A stretch of DNA of 64,000 nt from Cotesia glomerata (GCF_020080835.1 NC_058162.1:9129323-9193322), one strand, 5' to 3'. Positions 14,535-25,798 are shown, counted from the stretch's first letter. Numbers and translations: made by a program. Notes: a model not told the origin generated them from the sequence alone.

Positions 14535-15125
14535 ATAAATTATTTTTCATATAACCTGCATTGAAAATGTAAGTTTCAATGCCTGTTGAGCCAACCGAAA
14601 CTAGACAATTTCAGACCAATGCAACTGTGCCGGGCAGGTATCAATTATTTCTTCCCGGCGGACAGAAAATGACGATTTTCTGTCCGCGAGGTGAAGTTGC
14701 AGCTTTATTTTCAATTCTATCAATTGTTTGTTTATTTTATACCTTTATAATTGTCATTCTAACCGTTAACTGTATTGACATATCATAATTCTGTTATTAA
14801 GCATAAATAAGAATGATAAAAGAAAACTTGTCAATTTACGAATAATGTTTGGTAAAAAATAAACTATTACTTTCTATTTTATTATAAGTTTCATAATAAA
14901 ATAGTATTTTCGCTGTTCGTCTGAAACTATCTAGTTCTGGTTGGCTCCAGACATTGAAAATAGCATTTTTAATGCAACTTATATGAAAAATATAATGTGT
15001 GACGCGGGATGAAACCCGATTTCAGACCGAGTGATGCCAGCCCTCGCTTCGCTCGGGCAGGCAACTTCACTCTGGTCTGAAATCGTTTTGTTTCATCCCT
15101 AGTCACACAATATACTATTTTTAAA
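14535..15125. repeat. Family C repeat copy 1 with 113-bp hairpin
   Basis: The left part (TTGAAAATGTAAGTTTCAATG, GAGCCAACCGAAACTAG, CAGACCAATGC) recurs inverted at 22375-22655; the right part recurs inverted at 19805-20000. 14997-15109 is a strong hairpin: GTGTGACGCGGGATGAAA / TTTCATCCCTAGTCACAC with CGATTTCAGACC / GGTCTGAAATCG and a CCCTCGCTTCGCTCGGGC loop region. The 69-codon frame at 14579 is in this repeat and is not considered a gene. Confidence 0.72.
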
Positions 15126-15178
15126 CTATAATTAAAACGTTCTTTATACAACAATATTTTTAAATATACATAAATTAT

Positions 15179-16100
15179 TTAAGTTTTGACATTCTTAATT
15201 TTATCTTTTAAATTACACGATGACCAAGAATTCAAACATAATAACGCTCGCATCACATCATCTTTCAATGATGTACGTGATTTTGTCATGATCATACCTG
15301 CTGTAGAAAATAATCGTTCAACAAGTACGGATGTAGCCATTATACCAAATAAATCTTTGGCCATCTTGGAATGGGTAGGAAAAGCTTTTTCATGCACTTT
15401 CCACCACTCCAAAATATTTGTGTTTCTATCTTCTCTTTCTAATCGTAAATACTCTTCAAACTCAGCTTTCCAATGTTTCGAAGTTTCTGTCGAAGTTTTA
15501 TACAGGCTATTAATATCAATAAATTTTTTAATAGAATCGTTACAGCTTTCAATGACTATGCTCTCAGTTGGCTGATTATTGAGGGTATTTTTAGCGTATT
15601 TTTTATAACGCTTCGAAACATAGGATAGCTTCATTCTTCATTTCTTTACCCTAATCGGTTTTGTCGAATATTTCGACCTTATGCTGAGGATCTAAAATCA
15701 AACTCGAACAATAAACCCAATTGGTTTTCCTGTAATGCTTTAACATCTTATCTCTAGATGCTTGAAAAGCAATTAATAAAGTTTCATCAATAACAGTGCG
15801 ATTTGCCTTATTGTCTAACTTAAAAATTGTGGAATCAATATCTGAGATAAGTATGTTAAAAGCAACAACAACAATTGGTAGCGTCAAGTATTTTTCACCA
15901 CAAATTGCTTCCGAAACTATTTTGAAATTTTTTAAAAATATACATATTTGTTCAAGTAATAACCACTCATTTTCATTTAATCTTAACATACTTATACTTT
16001 TAGTATTTTCGTGACTCAACCAGAATAAATTTAAACTATTTTTTAAACTAATTCCTACTTCAATCATATCATGAGTGCTATTCCATCTTGGGATATTTAT
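15179..16100 (-). pseudogene. hAT-superfamily transposase, frameshifted
   Basis: Upstream frame from ~16095: RWNSTHDMIEVGISLKNS, WLLLEQICIFLKNFK, LILDPQHKVEIFDKTD, stop at 15651. A frameshift near 15640 then leads to a second frame (15634-15179) ending with the hAT dimerisation signature: EWWKVHEKAFP, MAKDLFGIMATSVLVERLFS, AGMIMTKSRTSL, LCLNSW. The motifs RWNST, DP.HK and the SVLVERLFSTAG block are diagnostic for hAT. The catalytic N-terminal half and the BED zinc finger are not visible; a separate small frame at 16198-16413 could not be tied to it. Confidence 0.85.
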
Positions 16101-16836
16101 ATATAATTTGGGTTATTTATTATAATTTAGGTTATTATCACTAACAATCACACTTGTCGACATTTTACTGTATCTGAAGTCGGAAAATTGTAGATCTTTA
16201 CTGTTCAAAAGTTTTTGTAAAACTAATGAACAACTCTTCAGAGAATTTCTCTGATCCACATAATGTTGTCAACATAAACAATTTTTCGTCACGCAGTTTA
16301 GCATAAATTTTATCTTTACGAAATACTTGAAACATTTTTTTTGCATCTAAGTTTGTTACCAAATACTTGAGTATTTGACCAGTTCTATGATATATACTCC
16401 CACAGATGTACACAATAATTGTTCATATCTTTACTACAAGAGGTATAGGAAAAAACAAAAAATTTCTCCAGATATCCAAATAGAGACTAAATTTTCAAAA
16501 CATCGCTATAGAGACAATAAAAGTTGTCCGTCAAGTACTGAATTTATAATGAGATTAGTTTTTATATTTGTAAATTCTATTCTATATAGACAAAACACAT
16601 TGGTGATTATAATGGAAACTCTTTATATTTAATTGTTTTATATAGGCGTTGAAAAAGGACAAGTCAAATATAAGAAAAGTTTACTGTATGTCTGTAATAA
16701 ATAAGAGGATCTTCCAGATAGAAAATTTCGAGTAAAAAAAGCCCTTCAATAGTACACACATCTATGACTTTCTCGCTTGTAGACACATTCACAAGCGAGA
16801 GTATAAGTGAACCCATTGATCTTTTAAAAGAAATCA
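16101..16836. other. Unassigned AT-rich stretch upstream of hAT remnant
   Basis: Contains a minus frame (16198-16413) and a plus frame (16375-16632) with no recognisable motif. It may hold decayed N-terminal hAT sequence. A short inverted pair TCTCGCTTGTAGACACA / CACAAGCGAGA occurs at 16771-16800. Confidence 0.4.
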
Positions 16837-16935
16837 CCCGGGGAAAAAGGTTTAGATCTAACCAGATATAATTATATCTGGTTAGATCTATTTATATTTG
16901 TTCAGATATGGGATTGGAGACGTAATCAGATCTAG

Positions 16936-17160
16936 TCATATCTGATCAGATCTAAACAGATATAACTATATCTGAGTTGAAAAATACATCAGATATGATT
17001 AGATCTAGTCATATCTGATCAGATCTAAACAGATATAACTATATCCGAGATATAACTATATCCGAGTTGAAAAATACATCAGACATGAACAGATCTAGTC
17101 ATATCTGATCAGATCTAAACAGATATAACTATATCTGGGTTGAAAAATACATCAGACATA
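16936..17160. repeat. ~64-bp tandem units in family H element
   Basis: CTAGTCATATCTGATCAGAT followed by AAACAGATATAACTATATC and GAGTTGAAAAATACATCAGA recurs about three times, with one unit enlarged by a 17-bp duplication (ATATAACTATATCCGAG). Confidence 0.78.
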
Positions 17161-17469
17161 AAAAGATTTTATTATATCTGGCCAGATATAACTATATTTG
17201 TTAACTATTAATAAATACTTATATAAACTATTTTAATAAATATACTTTCCTCCCAAATAAATATTTATTGAATGTTAAAAAATATTTATTAGAATTTAAT
17301 AAATTAAATAATTGTCTTCGAATAAATTAATTTGTTAATAGTTAAAAAATCTTTCTATTAGCGTATATTGATAATTAATAATTTGAAAATTTGATAAAAA
17401 ATTTTGTTCATCACGCATCGATCATGGATACGATTTGCATTACTTGTAGTTATTACAAACACTACTCTT

Positions 17470-17565
17470 CAAGGAAACCTCGTAGGTAAACAGGTAATGA
17501 ATTAGATTTTCAAGCGCCAGGTCCAAGGTTTGGTTCCAGCGCGCGCCGGTTTTTTTTTTTTTTTT
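17470..17565 (+). other. tRNA-like Pol III promoter module in family H
   Basis: A-box-like TAGGTAAACAGG (17483-17494) and B-box-like GGTTTGGTTCC (17527-17537) are 32 bp apart, followed by a 16-T run (17550-17565). 11/12 and 9/11 matches to the tRNA consensus by eye. No convincing cloverleaf; more likely a tRNA-derived promoter than a tRNA gene. Confidence 0.5.
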
Positions 17566-17763
17566 ATGGAAATAATTCTATAGGGCCATTTTTCATATAT
17601 AATTGTGTTTGAGTATATATAATTACATATAATATTTTTTACCCGGGCAATTTAAAGATCTGGCCAGATCTGTTTATATATGGCCAGATCTAATCCGTTT
17701 TTCCCGGGCATTCAAATCTAAAATGTAAAAATTTGCAAAAATAAGTATTTATGAAAAGTGATA

Positions 17764-17900
17764 CACTGTAAAAAAAAGCGGTGTTAAAATGGACTCATTT
17801 TAACACCGCTATGTAACACCTGTGTATTAACACCGGTGTAGCGGTGCTCTTTTGCGGTGTTAAAAATCCGGTGTAACATTAGAATAAATTTACACCATAT
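17764..17900. repeat. Family I terminus (CACTGTAAAA...GGTGTTA), partial
   Basis: CACTGTAAAAAAAAGCGGTG followed by multiple GCGGTGTTA/TAACACCGC strings, as at both ends of the element 55389-58096. Only one end is present here. Confidence 0.72.
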
Positions 17901-18179
17901 CGGAGTATGAATATTACATGATCCATAAAACACAATTAATATTCAATATTTATCAAAATGAGACAAGTAACATTTATTTAAGAATTTTCAATATATAAAA
18001 TTACGCAGAAATCGATTTAATGAATGTTATACAACAACCCGACTAGAATTTTAGTGAGGCATGCCGAAAAATCAGTTCGGGGCGAAGTTGGCTTTCCGAA
18101 CTTAGGCTAGCCCAATTTGGATCTTATTTATTTTAAATTAGGCAAGCCGAACATTGATATGCCAAAAGAATTCCACATT

Positions 18180-18840
18180 CGATGTAATCTCGTAATAGTT
18201 TGGCATTGCCTAAGTTCGGCATATCATGGATTGCCTAATTAGTACGAAATAACGGTAACCAAAGGTTTACCGAAGTTTGGTTCACCAAGCTCGGGCTCAC
18301 TTAGGCAAACCTGTGACAATACCTAAGTTCGGCATGTCATGGATTGCCTAATTAGTACGAAATAATGGTAACCAAAGGCTTACCGAAGTTTGATTCACCA
18401 AGCTCGGCCTTACTTAGGCAAACCTGTGGCAGTACCTAAGTTCGGTATATCATGGATTGCCAAACTGTAATGAAATAACAGTAACCAAAGGCTTACCGAA
18501 GTTTGGTTCACCAAGTTCGGGCTCACTTCGGAAAACCTATGGCAATGCCTAAGTTCGGCATTTTATGGGTTGCCAAACTGTTATGAAATAACGGTAACCA
18601 AAGGTTTTCCGAAACTTGGCATACCACGATCGAGCTTCTTTAGGCAAAACTGTGGAAATGCCTAAGTTCGGTATGTCATGGATTGCCAAACTCTTATGAA
18701 ATAACGGCAACCAAAGAGGCTTACCAAAGTTCGATTCACCAAGCTCGGGCCCATTTAGGCAAACCTGTGGCTATGCCTAAGTTCGGTACGCCATGAATTG
18801 CCAAATTGATACGAGATAACGGTAACCAAAAGCTTACCGA
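18180..18840 (+). repeat. Six ~113-bp tandem units in family D copy 1
   Basis: GGTAACCAAAGG-type anchor occurs at about 18254, 18367, 18480, 18593, 18707 and 18820, i.e. every 113-114 bp, with TTCGGTATATCATGGATTGCC and CACCAAGCTCGG between. Family D copy 2 has only about two units. Confidence 0.86.
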
Positions 18841-19014
18841 ACAGTAACTAAAGGTATTCTGAAGATTGGTCTATCAAAATGAAACTTGACTAGGTAAGTC
18901 TGTGGCAAGTCCTCACTTAGGTATAATATCGGAATTCCTAACTCGACCGTTGCAACGGTAACCGAATGTTTGCCGAAGTGTCGGGCTTATAAGTATCTTG
19001 AGGCAAGAGGTCGC

Positions 19015-19104
19015 TCATCATCGGCGTAGCGTCGCGATATGGTATAGGGCTCTCGTGCGTCGGGTACAGTATTCGAGTCTCGCGTTCGACATGTAAAATT
19101 TTTA
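19015..19104 (+). other. tRNA-like Pol III promoter module in family D copy 1
   Basis: A-box-like TAGCGTCGCGATATGG (19027-19042) and B-box-like ATTCGAGTC (around 19070-19079), then ATTTTT (to 19103). Matches are weaker than in families E, F and G, but the module is conserved in copy 2, where the B box reads GTGTTCGAGTC. Confidence 0.42.
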
Positions 19105-19804
19105 ATAATTAATAATTATTAATTATAATTATTCTTAAGGCGAGTGTGAGGTAAATTTAAGTGTTGTGTGTGACTAATGTATCTAACTCCATCATCTCCT
19201 TCCCCCTTGACCCATAAAATCGACCAATCAAAAAAAAACTTCTTCATAGTAAGAAAAACCCTAAAAAGCGAAAAAAATGACCGAAAATATAAAAAAAATA
19301 ATACTAAATAAAAAAAAAAAAAAAATTTTTTTTATTTACTTAATATTTAAAAAATTTTGTCCTAAAGTCGATATTTATATTTAAAATTTAAAAAGTAAAT
19401 TAAAAAAAATAAGCATCCATTATTATTAATTTTTGCTTTATAATAACAATAGCTAAAAACAAAAAAAGGATTCAATTTGGATTCTTCCGTGCGAATTTAG
19501 TTTCTGAATCGCTGCCTAGTTAGGTAGCCAAATTCGGACCGAATGAGGCTTGGATAGTCACCAGCAAGTGTGGTTTCCAAACTACCGCCTGAGTCGGAAG
19601 CCAAGTTAGGCCCAAACTCGCGACTGCGTTACTTCCGGGACGTGGGCCAACTTTGGCTTCCTGGTTCGGCGCGAACTTGGAATTCGGCATGCCTAATTCG
19701 AAACGAACCACCGCCGAACTTAAATTTCTGGTCGGGTATGTGTATATATATATATAAATAGAAAAATATAAAAACACATTGTAAAGAACAATTTAAGCAT
19801 AGAT

Positions 19805-20000
19805 TTAATAGTATATTGTGTGACTAGGGATGAAAAAAACGATTTCAGACCAGAGTGAAATTGCCTGCCCGAGCGAAGCGAGGGCTGGTATCATTCGGTC
19901 TGAAATCGTATTTCATGCCGCGTCACACATTATATTTTTCATATAAGTTGCATTTAAAATGCTAATTTCAACGTCTGGAGCCAACCAGAAGTAGCTAATT
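19805..20000. repeat. Family C repeat copy 2 (hairpin part)
   Basis: Inverted relative to 14890-15115: GTGTGACTAGGGATGAAA, CGATTTCAGACCAGAGTG, GCCTGCCCGAGCGAAGCGAG, GGTCTGAAATCG, CGCGTCACAC, then CATATAAGTTGCAT. The hairpin stem is retained. Confidence 0.75.
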
Positions 20001-20077
20001 TCAAACGAATGGCGAAAATACAATTTTATTATCAAACTTATTAAGAAAATCAAAAACTACAATTCAAGAAGCTAATA

Positions 20078-20612
20078 CACGGAAAGAAAATTCTACGAAA
20101 AATTACGATGATAACATCGTAATTTTTAGTATAGGACATTGTAGCACCGGACCAGAACTCAAACATCATAATTTATACGATGTAACATCGTAAATTTTTA
20201 TCACTCAAATTAAAAAGAAGTGTAGGTCACCGAAAAAATAATTCTGTATCACCGAGGAATCGAACCCGGTGTCCTCTCCGCCACAAGTCCAAGGTTCATC
20301 CCCTTACGCTATCGGAGGGAATATTTAAATTTTCTGTTCAGTCACATTATGAGACCCTCCGTACAGTAGTTGGTCATCTTTCGGTGGTGGCGTCGCAAAC
20401 TACTGGACTCTGTCTCTCTTTTATTAAAACATATAGTATGCGTCCTTATTCACTTGCTCTTACGGAAAAAAAATTTACTAAATAACATCGTAATTTTCAA
20501 TAATTCTAATTGTATTCTGTAGACTGCAGCATCGTAAAAATCAACATACTGAAAGTCTAGTCCTGGATTACGATGTTACCATTATAATTTTTCATAGGAT
20601 TTTTTTTCCGTG
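20078..20612. mobile_element. Family E MITE (CACGGAAAGAAAATT termini), TSD TA
   Basis: CACGGAAAGAAAATTCTACG (20078) and AATTTTTCATAGGATTTTTTTTCCGTG (to 20612) are inverted and flanked by TA. Subterminal TTACGATG/CATCGTAA motifs repeat on both sides. A tRNA-like module on the minus strand occupies 20233-20321. 535 bp. Confidence 0.85.
20233..20321 (-). other. tRNA-like Pol III promoter module in family E
   Basis: On minus: A box TAGCGTAAGGGG (20311-20300), B box GGTTCGATTCC (20266-20256, perfect consensus), 33 bp apart, then TTTTTT (20238-20233). ACCG and CGGT flank the B box as a short T-arm-like stem. The acceptor stem does not pair convincingly, so a tRNA-derived promoter rather than a functional tRNA. 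Confidence 0.6.
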
Positions 20613-20633
20613 TAGTTTATTTTTTATTAAACA

Positions 20634-22352
20634 CTAGCGGTTTCCCGCCCGCTTCGCTGGGCGAATTGAAAAGGAAATAAATTAAATTTTATGTTTTATT
20701 TCTATTTATTTTTTTTCATATTTTCTATATCTCAAATTTCTTTTTTATATCTCATGTGTTTAGAAAATGCAATGCTTTTAATCTGTTACATTTTCGCAAT
20801 TCCGTAATGAGAACAATTCATCAATTATGTGATCAGCAAAAATAAAATGTATGTAAAATTCTTAGTCCGTTGACTGAATAGCTATATGTAATGTTAAATT
20901 TTGGAAACGTTACAATGACTTTTTTGCCGCTGCCAAAGAGACGATTGTTGTAAGAAAATATCACTATAAAGTAAGAAAAATATTTAAATCCGTTGAACTT
21001 GGAGGCCATCCCGGTATTTGTCTGTTTCTCTTGAGATTCTATCAAATTTGATATTTGTAGGAACTGTATTTAAAGAATATGAATTTTTTGACAATTATCA
21101 TTCCTGCACTCCTATGTGGGGGAGGAACTTCGTAAGATCCTATTCAAGATGATTTTTACATGACAAATAAAAGATTCTTACCAAATTTACAGCTTTTAGA
21201 AGCTATATTTTGGAAATTAAGATTTTTTTTGTCAACACCCACCCTCGCAATCCTTATTGGGTGTGATTCGTCGTTAAATCCGCTCTTAGATTATTTCTAC
21301 ACCACATGTAGAAGATTTTTACCAAATTTGGAGTCTATAAGAACTATATTTTACAAACGGGAAATTTTCATTATCAATGCCCCCGCAATCCCTTAACTGA
21401 AATAGACGTCATACACGAAGATTCTCACCGAATTTTGAGTCTGTAGAAGTTACAGTTTGGAAATGAAAATTTTAGATTTTAACACCCACCTCCGCAATTC
21501 CTATCGGAAGTAGACTTTATTGAAATCCATTTTGAGGTGATCTCTACATAAGAGATAAAAAATTTCTAACAAATTTAGAGTTTTTAGAAGCTATATTTTG
21601 AAAATTAAGATTTTTTATGGTTAACACTCACCCCCACGATCATTAATGGAGTTGATTCGTTGTAAAATCCATTATTAGATCATTTTTATATCACATATAG
21701 AAGACCTCTACTAAATTTGGAGTTTATAGGAGCTATAGCTTGGAAATTCAAAATTTTAATTGTTAACACCCACCCCCGCAAACTCCTGTGAGGTATCTTA
21801 AAATTCGTTCGTATATTATTTCTACATCTCTTAGCGAAAATTCCTACCCAATTGGAGTCTGTAGGAGCTATAGATTGAAAATTAAAAATTTTCATTGTTA
21901 ATACCCACCCCCGCAACCCCCTGTGGATTGAGATATCCTAAAATTCGTTTATAAATTATTTTTACATCACTTACAGAAAATTCCTACAAAATTTTGAGTC
22001 TGTAGGAGCTAGAAGTCGGAAATTTTTAATTTTCATTGTTAACGTCCACCCCCGCAATCCATATTGGGAGTAGATTATCGTAAAATCCGCTCTTAGATCA
22101 TTTCTACATCACATATAGGAGATTCCTACCAAATTTGAAGTCGATAGGAGCTATAGGTTAAAAATGGGAATTTTCTATTGTTAACGCCCCCGCAACCCCC
22201 CTTGTGGGTGGAATTTCATAAAATCCGTTCTTAGCTGACCTCTACTCGGCGAAAGGAATATTCCTACCAAATTTCAAGTCGCTACGCCTTATGGTTCCAG
22301 AGATATCGTGATGAGTCAATATATAGGTGGGAATCTCTTATATATATATAGA
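20634..22352 (+). repeat. Family B repeat, complete-looking copy
   Basis: Starts CTAGCGGTTTCCCGCCCGC and ends ATCGTGATGAGTCAATATA ... TTATATATATATAG. Starts of the CTAGCNGNNNCCCGC type with TATATATAGA tails are common in arthropod dispersed repeats of uncertain class. Most of the body is a ~140-bp degenerate tandem array. No ORF. A fragment occurs at 13655-13866. Confidence 0.7.
21050..22290 (+). repeat. ~140-bp degenerate tandem array (about 8-9 units) in family B
   Basis: The anchor CCCGCAATCC-like string recurs near 21105, 21246, 21387, 21496, 21638, 21777, 21914, 22054 and 22190 (steps mostly 136-142 bp, one 109). Each unit carries TTCNTACCAAATTT, GAGTCTATAGGAGCTATA, GGAAATTNAAATTTTCATTGTTAACACCCAC. 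Confidence 0.85.
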
Positions 22353-22374
22353 TTATTCGTAAATTAAATAGTTT

Positions 22375-22655
22375 TATATTGTCATTTGTTATATTGTCAT
22401 TCTTATTTGTACTTAGTAACAGAATTATAATATGTCAGAACAGTTAACGGTTAGAATGACAATTATAAAGGTATAAAATAAACAAAAGATACTCTGATAG
22501 GATTGAAAATAAAGCAGCAACTTCATCTCGCTGGCAGAAAATCATCATTTTCTGCCCGGTAACAGTCGCATTGGTCTGAAATTGACTAGTTTCGGTTGGC
22601 TCAACAGGCATTGAAACTCGCATTTTCAATGCAGGCTATGTGAAAAATGTTCATA
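22375..22655 (-). repeat. Family C repeat copy 3
   Basis: Inverted relative to 14541-14800: GCATTGAAAATGCGAGTTTC, GAGCCAACCGAAACTAG, TGAAGTTGCNGCTTTATTTT. The ORF on the minus strand is the counterpart of that at 14579 and differs by indels, so it is not conserved as protein. Confidence 0.75.
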
Positions 22656-25080
22656 ACAAAATAAACAAGCCTAATTTTTAATAATTTCTTCAAGATCTAG
22701 GAAAAAATTTAACGTTTTAGTTTTAAAAGTCTCAACAGAAAGTGAATTTATAAGATCAAATTGTGGTAGACTGTCTCGTAAAGGACTTTTCTTTTGAAGA
22801 TGCCGTGTTTTTTTTTATTTTTCATATTCACCAATCCTGAGATTAACTGCCCGCCACGGGACAGCATTTTTTTGTGGCCTCGATTTTGGCGCCTTTTGGC
22901 TAGTTGTTAAAAAATGAAATTAATAAAAAAATCAAGTATTTTTGTGTTTTGTAAGCTTCAAATAAAAGTTTTAAAAAATCATTATAATATCTTATACAGG
23001 GCTTGAAAAAAAAATTATTGAAAATGTTGAAAATTTTTTAGCCTTTCAAGGTGGTCATCTACCTTAAGTCAATCAGAAAAGTTACTTTTGGTTTTTTCAA
23101 AAAATTTATTCCAGTTAACTGTAAAATAAAAATACAAAAAAAATCCAATTTTCGAAATTCTTTTTGAAGATAAAAGAAAAGTATCAAAAAGCGATATAAT
23201 TATATAGTACAAGTACCACCAGAGAATCAATACAGTCAAATTTAGGAGGAACAATGACACGTCCGTTAAATAGAAATTAAATGAGATTCATTTGTTTGAC
23301 GTTGTAGAGTACGTTCAAGAACGAGATTTACCCCGAAACGCGGGCGTGCATTGATGCAAGCATTAAGAGGGTGTATAGTGCGGGGATAAAGCTAGCACGT
23401 CATGTTCACATCGTGTAAGTGTATGATCAATTTATTGAAAATCACGGTCCGCTAATTAACTTTAATTGCTTCCAGATGTCGATAACGATGTCCTGTAACT
23501 ATAGACCCAAATAATTATCCAACTTTAAATTAAACATTTTTGTTATCACCATCACCGGAAGTTAATTATAAATAATTCGGGTCAGTGATTAAATGAAATG
23601 CCGTTTAATTAACATTATTTATACAGAAGCTATCAAAACTTGTGTGATTAGATAGGAGATTACAAAGTTCTGCTGACGAGAAGCATTTACATCACCAAAT
23701 TAATATCTAAGTACTTTCAGAATTCTCAAGTTTAGATAATTAATTTTACTTTAATATTCTATTTAATTAATACCCTTATTATTTTGGTTTATTGATCAAT
23801 CTTTCTTTTAATTAAAATTTTTTTTTAATTAACAGTGTTATAAATTTATATTTTATTTGCGCGCTAATTAGATTTTTTTCATTTTTATTTTATTGATTGC
23901 CGTGAAGTCAAAATGCTATCGAATAATTAAGTAGGTAAAAATTAATTTTTATACAAGTTAAAGTTATTATTATTGTTAGTTATTCATTTTCATCTGATTT
24001 TTCTTTTGGCGTAGAAGTTTTTAAAATTTTTAATTGAGCTTAGAAATTTATTCGATTAAAAGAAAAAGAAAAAAAAAATCTCCTAGAATTTTCACACAAG
24101 TTTCAGTAGAATTTCAAAAAATAAAACTTAATATCTCTGTAAGATAAAATTTATTTTATAATTTTTGAAAACTTTCTTGACTAAATTTGCTGATTTTTTA
24201 TAATTAAAAATTGTAAGCTCAAGAATTGACGTTTAAAGTGAGTGAAAGAATAAGTTGGACCGATAATCCCTGTATTTTTTTCAAAGAAACAATTATCAAA
24301 ATATTTAAATTACAATTATTCCTAAAGATAATTGAATGATCAGACAATTAAAATTATTAACACATAATATTTCAAGTATAATAGAAAAATTAAAAGACAA
24401 AAAAAGTTAACCCGATTATAAAGAACAATTACAGTTAATCCTCTTTTCTTAAAGTCTCGTTGGTTTTATTTGTAAAATATACCAATATATATGTATAGAA
24501 AGACGCAATTCTAAAGCTCGTTAGTTAATCTCTAAAGTCGTTAAGCTCGTTTTACTTTTTGATATTCGTAACTTCATTTTTGTTCAGCTACTTTAGCTTT
24601 TCTATCTGGCGAACCGTCTCTCTCTTCTGCCCGAGTATCACTCGGTGCTCTTTGTCCTCTAAGTCCGCGACCCCGGCACGTACTCCGTTAACGTTGCAAA
24701 CGGGTGTTAATTTATTACTATCCAGTTTTTCACAAGTTTCACCTCGAAAATTACATCTTACTCGCCCGAGCAGAATATACTACACCATTACTGAGAGCAT
24801 AAGTTCTACGAGAGACTCGCCAGTTAAGAATAATCTTTTATTCGATCGCCAGATAATTTTATTAATTATTGCCCATCAACATTTTTAAATTAGTCGATAT
24901 CCAACCGACAAATTATCATTTTACTCAAAATTATTTTAATATTTTGAATATTTTGTACTTTTAACCAACCTGTTAAAATGTCAATCTGCGACATACTGAT
25001 AAAAAAATTAAGTTGATTCAATAGCAAAATTCTTTGACCAAAAATTATCATTTTGAAGAGTTTGATCATCGTGAATCAAA
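22656..25080. other. Mostly single-copy AT-rich DNA
   Basis: No terminal repeats or transposon proteins. Around 23330-23500 the sequence is less AT-rich, with a donor-like CGT|GTAAGT (23414) and acceptor-like GCTTCCAG (23477), but no coding frame joins them. A GC-richer pocket at 24590-24790 is listed separately. A CACTGATAAAAAAATT half MITE begins at ~25002. Confidence 0.5.
24559..24888. other. GC-richer pocket open on both strands (possible host exon or regulatory region)
   Basis: Plus strand: a 109-codon ATG frame rich in Ser/Thr/Leu. Minus strand: a 62-codon frame without ATG (about 24789 down to 24600) reading CNFRGETCEKLDSNKLTPVC, NGVRAGVADLEDKEHRVIL, ETVRQIEKLK then stop, which has a more protein-like composition. 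Neither matches a family I know. Single occurrence in the window and GC contrast suggest host sequence. Confidence 0.25.
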
Positions 25081-25084
25081 TAGA

Positions 25085-25798
25085 AAAAATTAGTAGAACG
25101 GTTCACCCTAAAGGCCATCCCTGCAATTTCCCGCTAATTCCATACCTGGGCGCTTAAAATTGTACTTATGACGTTTTTGAGATTTTTGAGATCAAAATAT
25201 AATTTATGTGATATTTTGAGCTCGCTGAGCTCAAAGAGATAGTATTTCTATGCATTTGAGCTCTTCGAGCTCAAAAGTCTGATAGAAGTTTCATAGAACA
25301 CTACTTTTGGAATTTTCAAACCGCAATAACTTTTGAATGGATCAACCGATTTTCACGTGGTTGGCAACATTCGACGCAGTTTTATCAGCCTCATGAAAAA
25401 TTTTCAGGTTTTAATTGATTAAACCAAAAATTTCGGAGTAATTTCGAAAAAACACTTTTTTCGGTTTTCTTTCGTTAACGACATCTCTCGAACGAATTAA
25501 CAGATTTCGACCAGCTTGGTGGCGATCGACGTGGTTTTTTATTGTCTAGAGCTGAGTAGTTTTTGGAATCGATCGGTAGAGCCGTTTAAAAGTTATCCAA
25601 AAAAAACCACATTTGAAAAATTTTTTTTTCTTAGTTTTTTTAAGATTTCTCAAAATCTACTGATCCGAATCGGTCCAAATTATACTCAAAACCTAAGTTT
25701 GGCCAAGCCTATTCAAATGGCACCATCCGCGATAAAATCGGATGAGCCGTTCAAAAGTTATAAGCGGTTCACATACTTCCACACACACACACATACTT

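Larger units (their letters stand above)
14321..16100 (-). mobile_element. hAT transposon remnant with a family C insertion
   Basis: TAGGGCTTCACACGAGACGAG at 14321 looks like a hAT terminus and is followed by 150 bp of degenerate GTCTCG repeats (14336-14490), often seen at hAT ends. The transposase (15179-16100) reads toward this end. A family C repeat (14535-15125) sits between them. No matching terminus was found on the upstream side near 16.1 kb, so the element is truncated there. Confidence 0.65.
16837..17708. mobile_element. Family H TIR element, CCCGGGGAAAAAGG termini, TSD CA
   Basis: Left end CCCGGGGAAAAAGGTTTAGA (16837) and right end ATCTAATCCGTTTTTCCCGGG (17688-17708) are inverted; both flanks are CA (16835-16836 and 17709-17710). 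Subterminal AGATCTGGCCAGATAT-type palindromes are reiterated at both ends, a pattern known from CACTA/EnSpm-like elements. The element contains a short tandem array (16936-17160) and a tRNA-like segment (17470-17565). 872 bp, no ORF. Confidence 0.82.
18038..19736. mobile_element. Family D TIR element copy 1 (CCCGACTAGAATTT termini)
   Basis: CCCGACTAGAATTTTAG (18038) against AAATTTCTGGTCGGG (19722-19736). It carries six ~113-bp tandem units (18180-18840), a tRNA-like module (19015-19090), a low-complexity A/T block (~19230-19460) and a right end of GGC/GCC-containing inverted motifs (TTCGGCATGCCTAATTCG). A shorter copy lies at 37917-39168 with the same order of parts, which fixes the element borders. 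No coding potential. Flanks AA and TA do not match, unlike the second copy. Confidence 0.85.

Noticed and set aside
14579..14788. 69-codon ORF with a hydrophobic tail, with a counterpart at 22444-22629
   Set aside because: Lies in the dispersed family C repeat and the two copies differ by indels that change the protein, so no coding constraint.
16198..16413. 71-codon minus ORF upstream of the hAT transposase as its N-terminal exon
   Set aside because: No BED finger or hAT motif is visible and the frame is separated by stops; left unassigned.
18180..18840. CRISPR-like array
   Set aside because: Units are contiguous 113-bp tandem copies without unique spacers, in a eukaryotic transposable element.
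23330..23520. Donor-like GTAAGT at 23414 and acceptor-like TTCCAG at 23477
   Set aside because: The 60-bp putative intron joins no open frame and no protein motif is seen.
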